A stretch of DNA of 64,000 nt from Ligaoa zhengdingensis (GTDB lineage: Bacteria; Bacillota; Clostridia; Oscillospirales; Ruminococcaceae). Positions 51,966 to 60,148 of this stretch are shown piece after piece; position 1 is the first letter of the stretch, and the number at the start of each line of letters is the position of its first letter. The DNA is taken from assembly GCF_014384885.1 (NCBI RefSeq), contig NZ_JACRST010000010.1, positions 1 through 64,000 on the forward strand. Direction: 5' to 3'. The position numbers and the translations under genes were made by a program. The notes beneath the pieces were generated by a model that was not told the origin of the DNA, searched no databases, and saw only the letters and a list, made by a program, of their open reading frames with translations.

Positions 51966-53231
51966 TCAGGGCATGGGGCTTTCGCCGGGCATCCAGGGGC
52001 TGTCGGCCGTGGTGTAGGTCTCCCCGGCCCCGCTTTGTGGCGCGAGGGTGGCCGCTCCCTCTGGCAGGGTGCCCTTGAGCGCCTCGGCCAGCGCTTTGCC
52101 GATCAGCTCGCCCGAATATTCGGCCTCCTCCAGCGTGTTGCCGTGGCTGCCGAACTCCAATAAAATCGACCCCTTGGTGAGGTCCATGTTGTATTTGCGG
52201 TAACAGAAAAAGATCGGCCGCATCAGGCCGGGATACATGCCCTCGGCGGTGCTTTGCAGGGCGGCCGCAAACCGCAGGTTGCTCGGCCAGTCGGGCACCC
52301 CCATGGTGCCGTCCTCGCACCCGGTAATAATCATCACCTGCGCGGCCTTTTTGCCCTCAATTTCGGCGGTCGCCTTGACGATCACGTCATCTTCGGGCTG
52401 GATGGCGTCGCGGTGCACGTCGAGCACCACCTTGATGGAGGGGTACTCCTCCAGCCAGGCCTTCACCGTCTCGGCGCTGCGCTCATACGCGCCGTTGTAC
52501 GAGGGGTAGTCGTGCTGGGTGTCGTCGTGGATCACCCCGATGCCGGCGGCCTCGAGCTGCTCGGCGATGCGGTTGCCCACCTGCACCATGTTGCAGCTGT
52601 TGTCGGTGCTGCGCCAGGTGCCGCGGGTGTCGTAAAAATCCACCGGATAGGGCTCATAGGCTTCGGTGGCGTGGGTGTGCAGGATGAGCACCTGGGGTTC
52701 CGTGGTCTCCTCCAGTTTGAGCTCCAGCGGCTGGTCGAGCTCGGCCTGCACCTCGTCGTTCTCCAGGTTGGTGGAGTTTTTGAGATAGCCCGCGGCCAGC
52801 GGGATGTACAGCGGGGTGCCGTCCGCACCGTATTGCACCTCGCGGATGGTCCCCCGGAAGCGGGGCGGCACGCTGTCCGGCCCGGGCAGGTCGGGTTGAT
52901 CTTCATCCCGCGGGGCGTTTTCATCGGGTACAGAGGAGAGATCCGCGCCGGGGCTGGAGGGGACCTCCGGCGCGGAGGAAACGGCGGGAGGGGCCTGCGA
53001 TACGATGGGGTCGTCCTTTTCGCCGTTTTCAAACAGTTCCGAGTTGAACCGCTCCTCCAGCAGCGCCACGCTGCCCTCGGGCATGTTCACATAGGCCGAG
53101 ACCAGGGCCGCGCGCGCGGCGAGGTCGGTCAGGACGGGGAGGGAACGGTAGGCTCCCCACCCGATCAGCGGTACGGCCAGCAGCAGGGCCAGCGCTTTTT
53201 TGATCTGTCGCGTTCTTCTGTGTCTGGCCAC
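51966..53231 (-). CDS. spoIIP: stage II sporulation protein P
   Basis: 421 residues, GTG start. N-terminal membrane anchor, Pro/Asp/Ser-rich linker (about 75-130), then the amidase/endopeptidase domain with zinc ligands in ILHTHATEAY, VVLDVHRDA and LLEFGSHGNT. Degrades septal peptidoglycan during engulfment with SpoIID/SpoIIM. The gpr-spoIIP order is conserved in spore formers. Confidence 0.96.
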   Translation of the reverse strand: MARHRRTRQIKKALALLLAVPLIGWGAYRSLPVLTDLAARAALVSAYVNMPEGSVALLEERFNSELFENGEKDDPIVSQAPPAVSSAPEVPSSPGADLSSVPDENAPRDEDQPDLPGPDSVPPRFRGTIREVQYGADGTPLYIPLAAGYLKNSTNLENDEVQAELDQPLELKLEETTEPQVLILHTHATEAYEPYPVDFYDTRGTWRSTDNSCNMVQVGNRIAEQLEAAGIGVIHDDTQHDYPSYNGAYERSAETVKAWLEEYPSIKVVLDVHRDAIQPEDDVIVKATAEIEGKKAAQVMIITGCEDGTMGVPDWPSNLRFAAALQSTAEGMYPGLMRPIFFCYRKYNMDLTKGSILLEFGSHGNTLEEAEYSGELIGKALAEALKGTLPEGAATLAPQSGAGETYTTADSPWMPGESPMP

Positions 53232-53310
53232 CGCTTTTCCCCCATCCTGTTTGAGATCGCTGCTTCTTTCATAGTTATGAAAATCAGGATGGATTTATAC
53301 CGGCAAAGGG

Positions 53311-54207
53311 TTACGGGGCGGACAGGGCCGCGATATCTGTAAGGCTGATGGCGGGCTGAAGCGCCCGGTTGATGGCCAGCGAGATCACCCGCGCCGCCCG
53401 CCGGATGAGCAGGTCGATCTCGCGCGGGGTCACCATCATGGCGCAGCCGCGCGGCTCAAAGCGCGCGCGCAGCTCGTCCTCATCCAGCCCGTCGCGTCCG
53501 GTCATCAGGTCGCCCGCCAGGGTGACGCCGTCCACCACCGTGGGCACCCCGATCGACACCACCGGCACCCCCAGCGTCTGGCGGGAGAGCTCCTTGCGGG
53601 CGTTGGCCACCCCCGACCCGGGCGAGATGCCGGAGTTTGCCACCTGCACCGTGCGCCCCAGCCTCTCGAGGCTGCGGGAGGCCAGCGCGTCCACCGCGAT
53701 GACGCAGCAGGGTTTGATATCCCGCACGATGGCCGCGATGATCTCGCCGGTCTCCACGCCGGTCTGGCCCAGCACGCCCGGCGCGATGGCCGCCACCGGG
53801 CGCAAACCTTCCAGCCCCGCGGCGCGCGCCACCTCCCCCTGGATGTGCCGCGTGGCGAGCATGCCGTCGATCACCTTGGGGCCGAGCGCGTCCGGCGTGA
53901 TCTGCACATTGCCCAGCCCCGCCACCAGCACCAGGCCCTTGTCGTCCCCCACCAGCCGCGCAATCTGTTCGGCCATGGCCTCGATCTCGTCGTGCGCCGC
54001 GGTCACGTCGTCGGAAAACGCGGGCACCGTGATGGTGACGTACTCGCCCACCGGCTTGCCGATGCGCCGCGCGGCCTGCTCCTGTGTGATGCGGATGCGG
54101 TTGATCGAAAGCTGGCCGGCCCGCCACTCCTCCGATTCCACCCCTGTCAGCCCCTCGCTGCGGTGCTGCTGCTCCAGCTCCATGGCGAGGTCGGTGCGAA
54201 AATTCAT
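53311..54207 (-). CDS. gpr: germination protease GPR
   Basis: A 298-residue aspartic-type endopeptidase that cleaves small acid-soluble spore proteins at germination. N-terminus FRTDLAMEL; family signatures GLGNVQITPDALGP and APGVLGQTGVETGEII. Shorter than the Bacillus enzyme (about 370), as in Clostridia. GGAAGGAG precedes the ATG. Divergent from rpsT, as in Bacillus. Confidence 0.97.
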   Translation of the reverse strand: MNFRTDLAMELEQQHRSEGLTGVESEEWRAGQLSINRIRITQEQAARRIGKPVGEYVTITVPAFSDDVTAAHDEIEAMAEQIARLVGDDKGLVLVAGLGNVQITPDALGPKVIDGMLATRHIQGEVARAAGLEGLRPVAAIAPGVLGQTGVETGEIIAAIVRDIKPCCVIAVDALASRSLERLGRTVQVANSGISPGSGVANARKELSRQTLGVPVVSIGVPTVVDGVTLAGDLMTGRDGLDEDELRARFEPRGCAMMVTPREIDLLIRRAARVISLAINRALQPAISLTDIAALSAP

Positions 54208-54398
54208 AGAAAACGCTCCTTCCGCCGGGCTTTCCGGCCGTTCTTCCCCTTTAGTTTGGTCCGTTTGGCGCTATCTTATCGCTGTTTCTCAAAAAAAATC
54301 CCGGCGATCCGCGACTTTTTGCGCAAAAACAGTTGCAATTTGGGCATAAAAATGATAAGATAAATTGTACTGCCATGAGACGCGAAGGAGGTGTGAAT

Positions 54399-54659
54399 AT
54401 GCCTAACATTAAATCTGCCAAAAAAAGAGTGAAGGTCATCGCTGTGAAAACCGCTCAGAACAAGGCCGTGAAAACCAATCTCAAAACTGTGATTAAGAAC
54501 GCGGAGCTGGCGCTGGCGAACAACGACGCGAACAAAGCGGAGGCTGTCAAGCTGGCTGTGAAAAAGATCGACCAGGCCGCCGCTAAAAATATTCTTCACA
54601 AAAACTGCGCCGCGAGAAAAAAATCCCACCTCGCCAGCAAGCTGAACGCTGTGGGCTGA
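54399..54659 (+). CDS. rpsT: 30S ribosomal protein S20
   Basis: 86 residues, Lys/Ala-rich helical protein: MPNIKSAKKRVKV ... AAARKKSHL. GAAGGAGGTG lies 5 bases before the ATG. The longer frame from 54333 is leader. Followed by its own terminator. Confidence 0.98.
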   Translation: MPNIKSAKKRVKVIAVKTAQNKAVKTNLKTVIKNAELALANNDANKAEAVKLAVKKIDQAAAKNILHKNCAARKKSHLASKLNAVG

Positions 54660-54680
54660 TTGGGACGAAAGACGCAACAA

Positions 54681-54714
54681 AAAAGGTTTGGGGAGCCGTT
54701 CCTCAAACCTTTTT
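54681..54714 (+). terminator. rpsT terminator
   Basis: AAAAGGTTTGGGGA pairs with TCCTCAAACCTTTT, ending in a T-run. Confidence 0.9.
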
Positions 54715-54751
54715 CTTTTAAAATGGGTATCGACATTTTTCGACAAACCCC

Positions 54752-54780
54752 TTGATTTTCTGGAAAAGATAGCCTATAAT
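54752..54780 (+). promoter_or_regulatory. promoter of structured RNA copy B
   Basis: TTGATT (54752-54757), 17-bp spacer, TATAAT (54775-54780). The spacer and about 20 bp upstream are the same as in copy A. Confidence 0.8.
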
Positions 54781-54786
54781 AAACGT

Positions 54787-55142
54787 GAGGCGCAAAAAGC
54801 GCAAGGCAGGCCCAGAGGTTAGCCCCCTCTGCGCCCTGCATATGAGGGATCAGCTCATACACCGCGGCTAAGTGCCGCGCCTTGCAACGACATTATACAA
54901 CATTTTTCCCGCCCTGTAAAGCAAGGGGCAGGGGCCGGCCGCGGGCAAAGCCCGCGGTGGGAGAGCGGACCGGGGAGAATGTGCCGCGCTGTATTTTGCA
55001 GGCGGTCTGCGTTGCACGAGTGGATGGCAAACATTCGGGGTGCTGTATGAGTAAGAAACATGCAGCGCCCTTTTTGCGTCCTCAAAACAGAAGCCGGGCG
55101 AGGTGGTTGCAGACGCCTCCGCCCGGCTTTTGCGCGCTTTTT
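54787..55142 (+). ncRNA. unidentified structured RNA, copy B
   Basis: Second copy of the RNA at 10006-10389. The first about 120 nt and last about 150 nt align; the middle differs and is replaced by another GC-rich hairpin (GCCGCGGGC/GCCCGCGG near 54938). Stem pairs change together: GGAAG/CTTCC in copy A is AGAGG/CCTCT here. It ends at AGCCGGGCGAGG.../CCTCCGCCCGGCT (about 55092-55129) with U-rich tail. It is not upstream of a gene: the mosaic repeat follows. Confidence 0.65.
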
Positions 55143-56262
55143 GCAGGGCTTTTGCTGCCGTGCGGCGGAGTTTTGTGGCCGCGCTGCTGGGGGCGGCTTT
55201 GCGCACTGCCGTGCGGCTGCCTCGGCAACACCCCCGGGGGCATGCCTGGGCGGGTTGGCACTTTGCTTTGCAGCTACGGGCACCGAGCCCAATGCCTTAA
55301 CAAGTGTTCTCCTCGGCACCGCCCCCGCGCGACGACTCGCTTTTGGTACACGCCAAAAGCGAGCAAAAACGTGTCAAAGGGGGCACCCCTTTGAAAACCC
55401 CGTTGTGCGCCCGGAGATAAAATCAGCGCTGGTGATGGCGAAGTACGGCAAGCCCCCTCGGCAATGGTTCTGAAGTCGCTTCGCGAAAAGAGGGAAGGGC
55501 ACGCTTCGCTCCCACCAACCATTGCCCCTTGCGGGGTGCCCTCGGGCGATACCAGTAAGGCGCGCAGGCCCCGCACCGCTTGATTTTTGGCTCCGGGTCG
55601 GCAACGCCGACAGGAAAGCCGGGGATGACACTTACTAGGCCATGGGGCGCGGTGGCCGAAGCCGGAAAAGCCCAAGTAAGAAAACCGCACTTACGCCCTC
55701 GGAGGGGCGGAGGATCTAGGGCAAGCGGGGGACGGCTGAGTGTATGCGGGCATTACCCGAGGGGATCCCGCCAAAGGCGGGACAGGTGCCTGATTGGAGC
55801 GAGTGCGCTCCCTGGAATTTGCACGAAGCGACTGGAAGGCACCTGCCGAGGGAACTTGTGAGAACCGATAAAAACAGCGCAGGCCGTCTACTCCGCCCCC
55901 TAGGGGGGATGCCAAAGGGGGGAACGCCCTTTGGCGCGCTTTTGCATCCTTTTGGCGCGTGCCAAAAGGATGGCGTCGTGCGGGGGCGCAACCCCGCTGG
56001 CCAGTGGCCAGGCCCAAGCCGGGCCAGTTGCGCTACAATACGCAAAACACTGTGTCCGTAGCTGTAAGCCAGGTGCAAACTAAAGCGCCCAGGCCCAAGC
56101 CGGGCCGGTTGCGCTATAGTGCGCAATACACTCTGCCCGTAGCCAGTAAATACCAGCCAACCCCGCCGGGCAGCGCCCGGGGCGCTATGCCGGGTTAGTG
56201 CATGGCAGCACGCAAAATGTTTACAAAAAAAGAGTATATTCTACCGGGCAGATTGTGCTATG
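55143..56262. repeat. mosaic GC-rich repeat array
   Basis: About 1.1 kb with no credible gene. Hairpins 55336-55363 (CTCGCTTTTGG/CCAAAAGCGAG) and 55944-55971 (CATCCTTTTGG/CCAAAAGGATG), with the 'ggaggatctagggcaagcg' block near 55710. The end (about 56000-56200) has two tandem copies of the 'caggcccaagccgggcc' module. It shares the segment right after the RNA gene with 9826-10005. The last 45 bp probably hold the promoter of the next gene. Confidence 0.83.
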
Positions 56263-56298
56263 CTAAGAAAACAAAAAAGTTTCGTTTAGGGTGATTAC

Positions 56299-57357
56299 AT
56301 GGCAGGAAACAACTGGAACACCAACCAGCCCTCTCCGCCGGGGTCCGGCTACACCTATGTGCAGGGGCTGGGGTTTGTGCCTTACGGGCCAGCCAACAAG
56401 GAGCGCGCCGCGCTGGTGGCTTGTGCCAATGCGGTGGGGCTTGCGGTACTGTTGTATCTTTTTCTCAGCTCGGTGACTCCGAGCTATCTGGTCGGATTTA
56501 TGAGGCTCTTTATGCCCCATCTGCGCTATTTCAACTCCCACCTGATGGCCCCGGAATGGGTGGGCCAGCTCATCCAGGCCCTCTCTTTTGTCATTTGCAG
56601 CGTGGTTGCCTTTGGAATTTATATGGCGCTCATCCGCATCCCGGCGCGGGTGGCGCTGCCGCTGCGCCGCGCGCCCGGCGTGATCGCCGCCCCGGCCGTG
56701 TTCATCGGCCTGGCGGTTTCGGCGCTCGGTTCGTTTGCGGCCAATCTGCTCAGCATGGTCTTCGGCTGGTTCGGGGCCATCCCCGTGACGCCGGATATCT
56801 CGGTCTCCACCACCGCCAGCGGCCTGGTCTGGGCGCTCGTCAACGTCTGCCTGCTGCCCGCCTTTTTGGAGGAATGCATCTACCGCGGTGTGCTGATGCA
56901 AAGCCTGCGGCGGTTTGGCGACGGGTTCGCGCTGGTGATCTCGGCGGTGCTGTTCAGCCTGATGCACCGCAACGTCCTGCAAGCGCCCATCGCGCTGCTC
57001 ATGGGCCTGGTGATCGGCTACTTCGTGCTGCGCACCGGCTCGCTCTGGACGGGCGTGCTCATGCACTTCTGCAACAATCTGCTGGCGGTGACGCAGCAGG
57101 TGGTCACCCCCATGCTGGAACCCGAACAGGGCCGGATGCTCGGCACCATCCTGGTGCTGTTTTATTTGGTGATGGGCCTTGTCTCCATCTTGGTGCTCTC
57201 GCGCAGCGGCGTCAACCTGTTCCATCTCAACCAGTCCCCGTCCGCACTGCCCGTGCGGCAGCGCGCCAAGTTGTTTTTCACCTGTCCGGCCATGGTGATC
57301 GCGCTGGTGCTGATCATCTGGCTCGCGCGCGGGAGCGTACAATTTTTGCCGAGGTGA
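56299..57357 (+). CDS. CPBP-family intramembrane metalloprotease
   Basis: 352 residues, eight or so membrane helices. CPBP/Abi (CAAX protease) motifs: EECIYRG (EExxxR), FSLMHRN, and HFCNN in successive helices. The family includes prenyl endopeptidases and bacteriocin self-immunity proteins; the substrate is unknown. AGGGTG precedes the ATG. It ends 4 bp before tadA, so the two are co-transcribed. Confidence 0.92.
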   Translation: MAGNNWNTNQPSPPGSGYTYVQGLGFVPYGPANKERAALVACANAVGLAVLLYLFLSSVTPSYLVGFMRLFMPHLRYFNSHLMAPEWVGQLIQALSFVICSVVAFGIYMALIRIPARVALPLRRAPGVIAAPAVFIGLAVSALGSFAANLLSMVFGWFGAIPVTPDISVSTTASGLVWALVNVCLLPAFLEECIYRGVLMQSLRRFGDGFALVISAVLFSLMHRNVLQAPIALLMGLVIGYFVLRTGSLWTGVLMHFCNNLLAVTQQVVTPMLEPEQGRMLGTILVLFYLVMGLVSILVLSRSGVNLFHLNQSPSALPVRQRAKLFFTCPAMVIALVLIIWLARGSVQFLPR

Positions 57358-57361
57358 CCTC

Positions 57362-57850
57362 ATGGAGCAGCAGGAATTTTATATGCGGCAGGCGCTCGCG
57401 TTGGCCGCGCAGGCGGCAGCCCTGGGCGAGGTGCCCGTGGGCGCGCTGGTGGTAAAAAATGGACGGATTGTGGGGCGTGGCTTTAACCGCCGCGAGGGCG
57501 CAAAAAACGCCCTGTGCCACGCCGAGCTGATCGCAATCGATCAGGCGTGCCGCACGTTGGGCGGCTGGCGGCTGTTCGGCTGCGACCTCTATGTCACGCT
57601 GGAGCCCTGCCCCATGTGCGCAGGCGCGATCATCAACAGCCGCATCGACCGGGTATACTTCGGCGCATACGATCCCAAAGCGGGGTCGTGCGGGTCGGTG
57701 GTCGATCTGTTCAGCCTGCCGTACAACCATTTCCCCCAGGCGGTGGGCGGGGTGCTGCGCGAGGAGTGCGCAGCCGCGCTGAGCGATTTTTTTCGCAAAC
57801 TGCGCAAAGCCCAGGGCACAGCGAGCTGCGCCCCGGGCAATGGAATTTAG
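57362..57850 (+). CDS. tadA: tRNA-specific adenosine deaminase TadA
   Basis: A 162-residue zinc deaminase that converts A34 to inosine in tRNA-Arg(ACG). Motifs: CHAELIAI (zinc His and catalytic Glu) and PCPMCAGAI. C-terminal Arg/Lys helix FFRKLRKA. The start follows GAGGTGACCTC. Confidence 0.96.
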   Translation: MEQQEFYMRQALALAAQAAALGEVPVGALVVKNGRIVGRGFNRREGAKNALCHAELIAIDQACRTLGGWRLFGCDLYVTLEPCPMCAGAIINSRIDRVYFGAYDPKAGSCGSVVDLFSLPYNHFPQAVGGVLREECAAALSDFFRKLRKAQGTASCAPGNGI

Positions 57851-57869
57851 CTGCAAAGCAACTTTTATA

Positions 57870-57901
57870 ACGGGCGGGCCTGAGGTCCGCTCGTCCTTTT
57901 T
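57870..57901. terminator. bidirectional terminator tadA / YmaF-like gene
   Basis: ACGGGCGGGCC, loop TGA, GGTCCGCTCGT (two wobble pairs), then CCTTTTT; overlaps the stop of the minus-strand gene. Confidence 0.75.
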
Positions 57902-58247
57902 AGTCGCCAATCGGGTTGTCGATCAGGGTTGCGGCGATAAACTCGTGGAAGTGGCCGTCCCGGACCGCGGTTTCGTCATCGATGAAGTGGACATGGCGCG
58001 CGTCGTCGCCGCTGCCCACGGGCACCGGCAGCCCCGTAGTGATGCAGATGGGATGAAAGTGGTCCTCATAAAAATCCGTTTTGGTTGTCAGCCTGTGAAC
58101 ATGCCCGCCGGGCACCGCAATCACCTCGTTGGTGACTCCGGCAAAGCGGTGGTTGTGGGGGTCCTCCTCCCGCTCTGCGATGCGGACGCTTCCGACCACC
58201 TCGTGGACATGGGTTTGCGTTTCATTTTCACAACAGCAGCAATTCAT
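57900..58247 (-). CDS. YmaF-family His-rich protein
   Basis: 115 residues, very rich in histidine pairs (THVHEV, DPHNHRFAG, GGHVHRL, EDHFHP, RHVHFID, GHFHEF) in repeated short strands, with four Cys at the N-terminus (CCCCEN). This pattern is that of the YmaF family, of unknown role and plausibly metal-binding. AAAGGAGAGG precedes the ATG. Alone between tadA and an XRE gene. Confidence 0.85.
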   Translation of the reverse strand: MNCCCCENETQTHVHEVVGSVRIAEREEDPHNHRFAGVTNEVIAVPGGHVHRLTTKTDFYEDHFHPICITTGLPVPVGSGDDARHVHFIDDETAVRDGHFHEFIAATLIDNPIGD

Positions 58248-58358
58248 TTTATCCTCTCCTTTTCAGTATATCCAGCAGATTGCGCCCCTTCGGGAATCTG
58301 CTGTACTATTCTATGAAACGCGCCGCCGTTGTGTGCGGGATTTAGCCGGCGGCGAGCT

Positions 58359-58583
58359 TCAATCCTCCGGCCCTGCAAACATCTCCCGGAAGGAGATGCC
58401 GAGCTCATCGTGGAGGACAAAAAATAGCTGCGCACTGATTTTGGGCGGCAAAATCCCGCTTTCCAGTTTGCGCAGCGAAGCGGGCGAAATCCGCAGCAGC
58501 CGGGCAAACGCGGTGACGCTCATGCCGCGTTCAAGCCGCCATCGCCGGAGATTCCGGCAAAAATTTTCACAGTCGTTCGACAT
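58359..58583 (-). CDS. XRE-family regulator
   Basis: 74 residues; helix-turn-helix MSVTAFARLLRISPASLRKLESG, followed by a short helical tail. AGGAGGGAG precedes the ATG. The first helix region has extra Cys residues (NDCENFCRN). Located downstream of fumC but separated from it by a strong terminator. Confidence 0.85.
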   Translation of the reverse strand: MSNDCENFCRNLRRWRLERGMSVTAFARLLRISPASLRKLESGILPPKISAQLFFVLHDELGISFREMFAGPED

Positions 58584-58609
58584 GGGGCTCCCTCCTGTTG
58601 ATGAATCAA

Positions 58610-58654
58610 AAAGCCATCGGAAGCCGGCGTCTGTCCGGCGATTCCGATGGCTTT
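58610..58654 (-). terminator. fumC terminator
   Basis: A 13-bp outer stem AAAGCCATCGGAA/TTCCGATGGCTTT with inner CCGGC/(G)CCGG pairing; on the minus strand it is followed by TTTTTGATT. Confidence 0.88.
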
Positions 58655-58704
58655 GATTGTATCACAAAAGGGAACCCCAATTAGGGTGAAACCGACCTAT
58701 CCGC

Positions 58705-60069
58705 TCAGATCATCTCCTCGGGGTGGAACACCTCGTCGAACCGCTCGGGGGTGAGGAACCCCAGCTTCACCGCCGCCTCGCGCAGCGAGATGCCCTCGCG
58801 GTGGGCGGTTTTGGCGGTGACAGCCGCGTTGTCGTACCCGATATAGGGGGTGAGCGCAGTCACCAGCATGAGCGAGTTGTGCAGGTTGTGGCTCATCTGT
58901 TCGCGGTTAGCGCGGATGCCCCGCACGCAGTTGCGTTCAAATGTGTCCATCGCGTCGGCCAGCAGCCGTACCGACTGCAAATAGTTGTAAATGCACACCG
59001 GCATGAACACGTTGAGCTCAAAGTTGCCCTGCGACGCGGCCAGCGCCACGGCGGCGTCGTTGGCGATCACCTGCACCGCCACCATGGTGACGGCCTCGCA
59101 CTGGGTGGGGTTCACCTTGCCGGGCATGATCGAGCTGCCCGGCTCGTTTTCGGGGATGAAGATTTCGCCCAGGCCGCAGCGCGGCCCGCTCGCCAGCCAG
59201 CGGATATCGTTGGCGATCTTCATCAGGTTGGCGGCCAGCGCCTTCAGCGCCCCGTGGGAGAACACCAGCGCGTCCTTGGCGGTGAGCGCGTGGAACTTGT
59301 TGGGCGCGGTGACAAATTCGTGGCCGGTCAGCGCGGTGATTTTGGCCGCGGCCGCCTCGGCGAAGCCCACAGGGGCGTTCAGCCCGGTGCCCACGGCGGT
59401 GCCGCCCAGCGCGAGCTGCCGCAGCGGGGGCAGCGAGGCCTCCACCATGCCGCGCGCGGCCTCCAGCATCCCGCGCCAACCGCTGATCTCCTGCGAAAAG
59501 GCGATGGGGGTCGCGTCCTGCAGATGGGTGCGCCCAGATTTGACGATCCCCCGGTTCTCGTCCTCCAGCCGCGCGAGGGTGGCGGCGAGGTTTGCGAGCG
59601 CGGGCAATAGCCGCTCCTCCAGGGCGGTGACGGCCGCGATGTGCATGGCCGTGGGGAAGGTGTCGTTGGAGCTCTGCGAGCGGTTGACGTGGTCGTTGGG
59701 GTGCAGCTTTTTCTCGCCCAGCAGCTCGTTGCCGCGCCCCGCGATCACCTCGTTGACGTTCATGTTGCTCTGGGTGCCGCTACCGGTCTGCCACACGGCC
59801 AGCGGGAAGTTGCCGTCCAGCGCGCCCGCGAGGATTTCGTCGCACACCTGCGCGATGCAGGAGGCGCGTTCCTCATCCAGCACGCCCAGGTCGCGGTTGG
59901 CCTGCGCGGCGGCCTTTTTGAGAATTGCAAACGCGCGGATGATCTCCCGCGGCATCTTTTCGGTGCCGATGGGGAAATTTTGCAGGCTGCGCTGGGTCTG
60001 CGCCCCCCAATAGCGGTCGGCGGGCACCCTCATCTCGCCCATCGAATCCCGTTCGATGCGGTATTCCAT
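58705..60069 (-). CDS. fumC: class II fumarate hydratase
   Basis: 454 residues. Interconverts fumarate and malate without an iron-sulphur cluster. Signature GSSIMPGKVNPTQCE; substrate sites SGSGTQSNMNVNE-type (here TGSGTQSNMNVNEVI) and SGRTHLQDATP. The PTQ in the signature favours fumarase over aspartase. The ATG at 60069 (MEYRIERD) follows AAGGAG by 8 bases; a GTG at 60078 overlaps that site. Confidence 0.95.
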   Translation of the reverse strand: MEYRIERDSMGEMRVPADRYWGAQTQRSLQNFPIGTEKMPREIIRAFAILKKAAAQANRDLGVLDEERASCIAQVCDEILAGALDGNFPLAVWQTGSGTQSNMNVNEVIAGRGNELLGEKKLHPNDHVNRSQSSNDTFPTAMHIAAVTALEERLLPALANLAATLARLEDENRGIVKSGRTHLQDATPIAFSQEISGWRGMLEAARGMVEASLPPLRQLALGGTAVGTGLNAPVGFAEAAAAKITALTGHEFVTAPNKFHALTAKDALVFSHGALKALAANLMKIANDIRWLASGPRCGLGEIFIPENEPGSSIMPGKVNPTQCEAVTMVAVQVIANDAAVALAASQGNFELNVFMPVCIYNYLQSVRLLADAMDTFERNCVRGIRANREQMSHNLHNSLMLVTALTPYIGYDNAAVTAKTAHREGISLREAAVKLGFLTPERFDEVFHPEEMI

Positions 60070-60101
60070 CTTGTCCACTCCTTATCCTGTCTTTTCAAAA
60101 G

Positions 60102-60128
60102 GGCCCGGCGGTTTTCCACCGTCGGGCC
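60102..60128 (-). terminator. terminator of GH13 gene
   Basis: GGCCCGGCGG pairs with CCGTCGGGCC; on the minus strand followed by CTTTTGAAAAG. Confidence 0.65.
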
Positions 60129-60148
60129 GGTATTTGGTGCAAAACTTT

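Noticed and set aside
51550..52320. A 256-codon minus-strand frame overlapping spoIIP
   Set aside because: It is a different frame over spoIIP and the small exported protein, both of which have clear features and ribosome sites.
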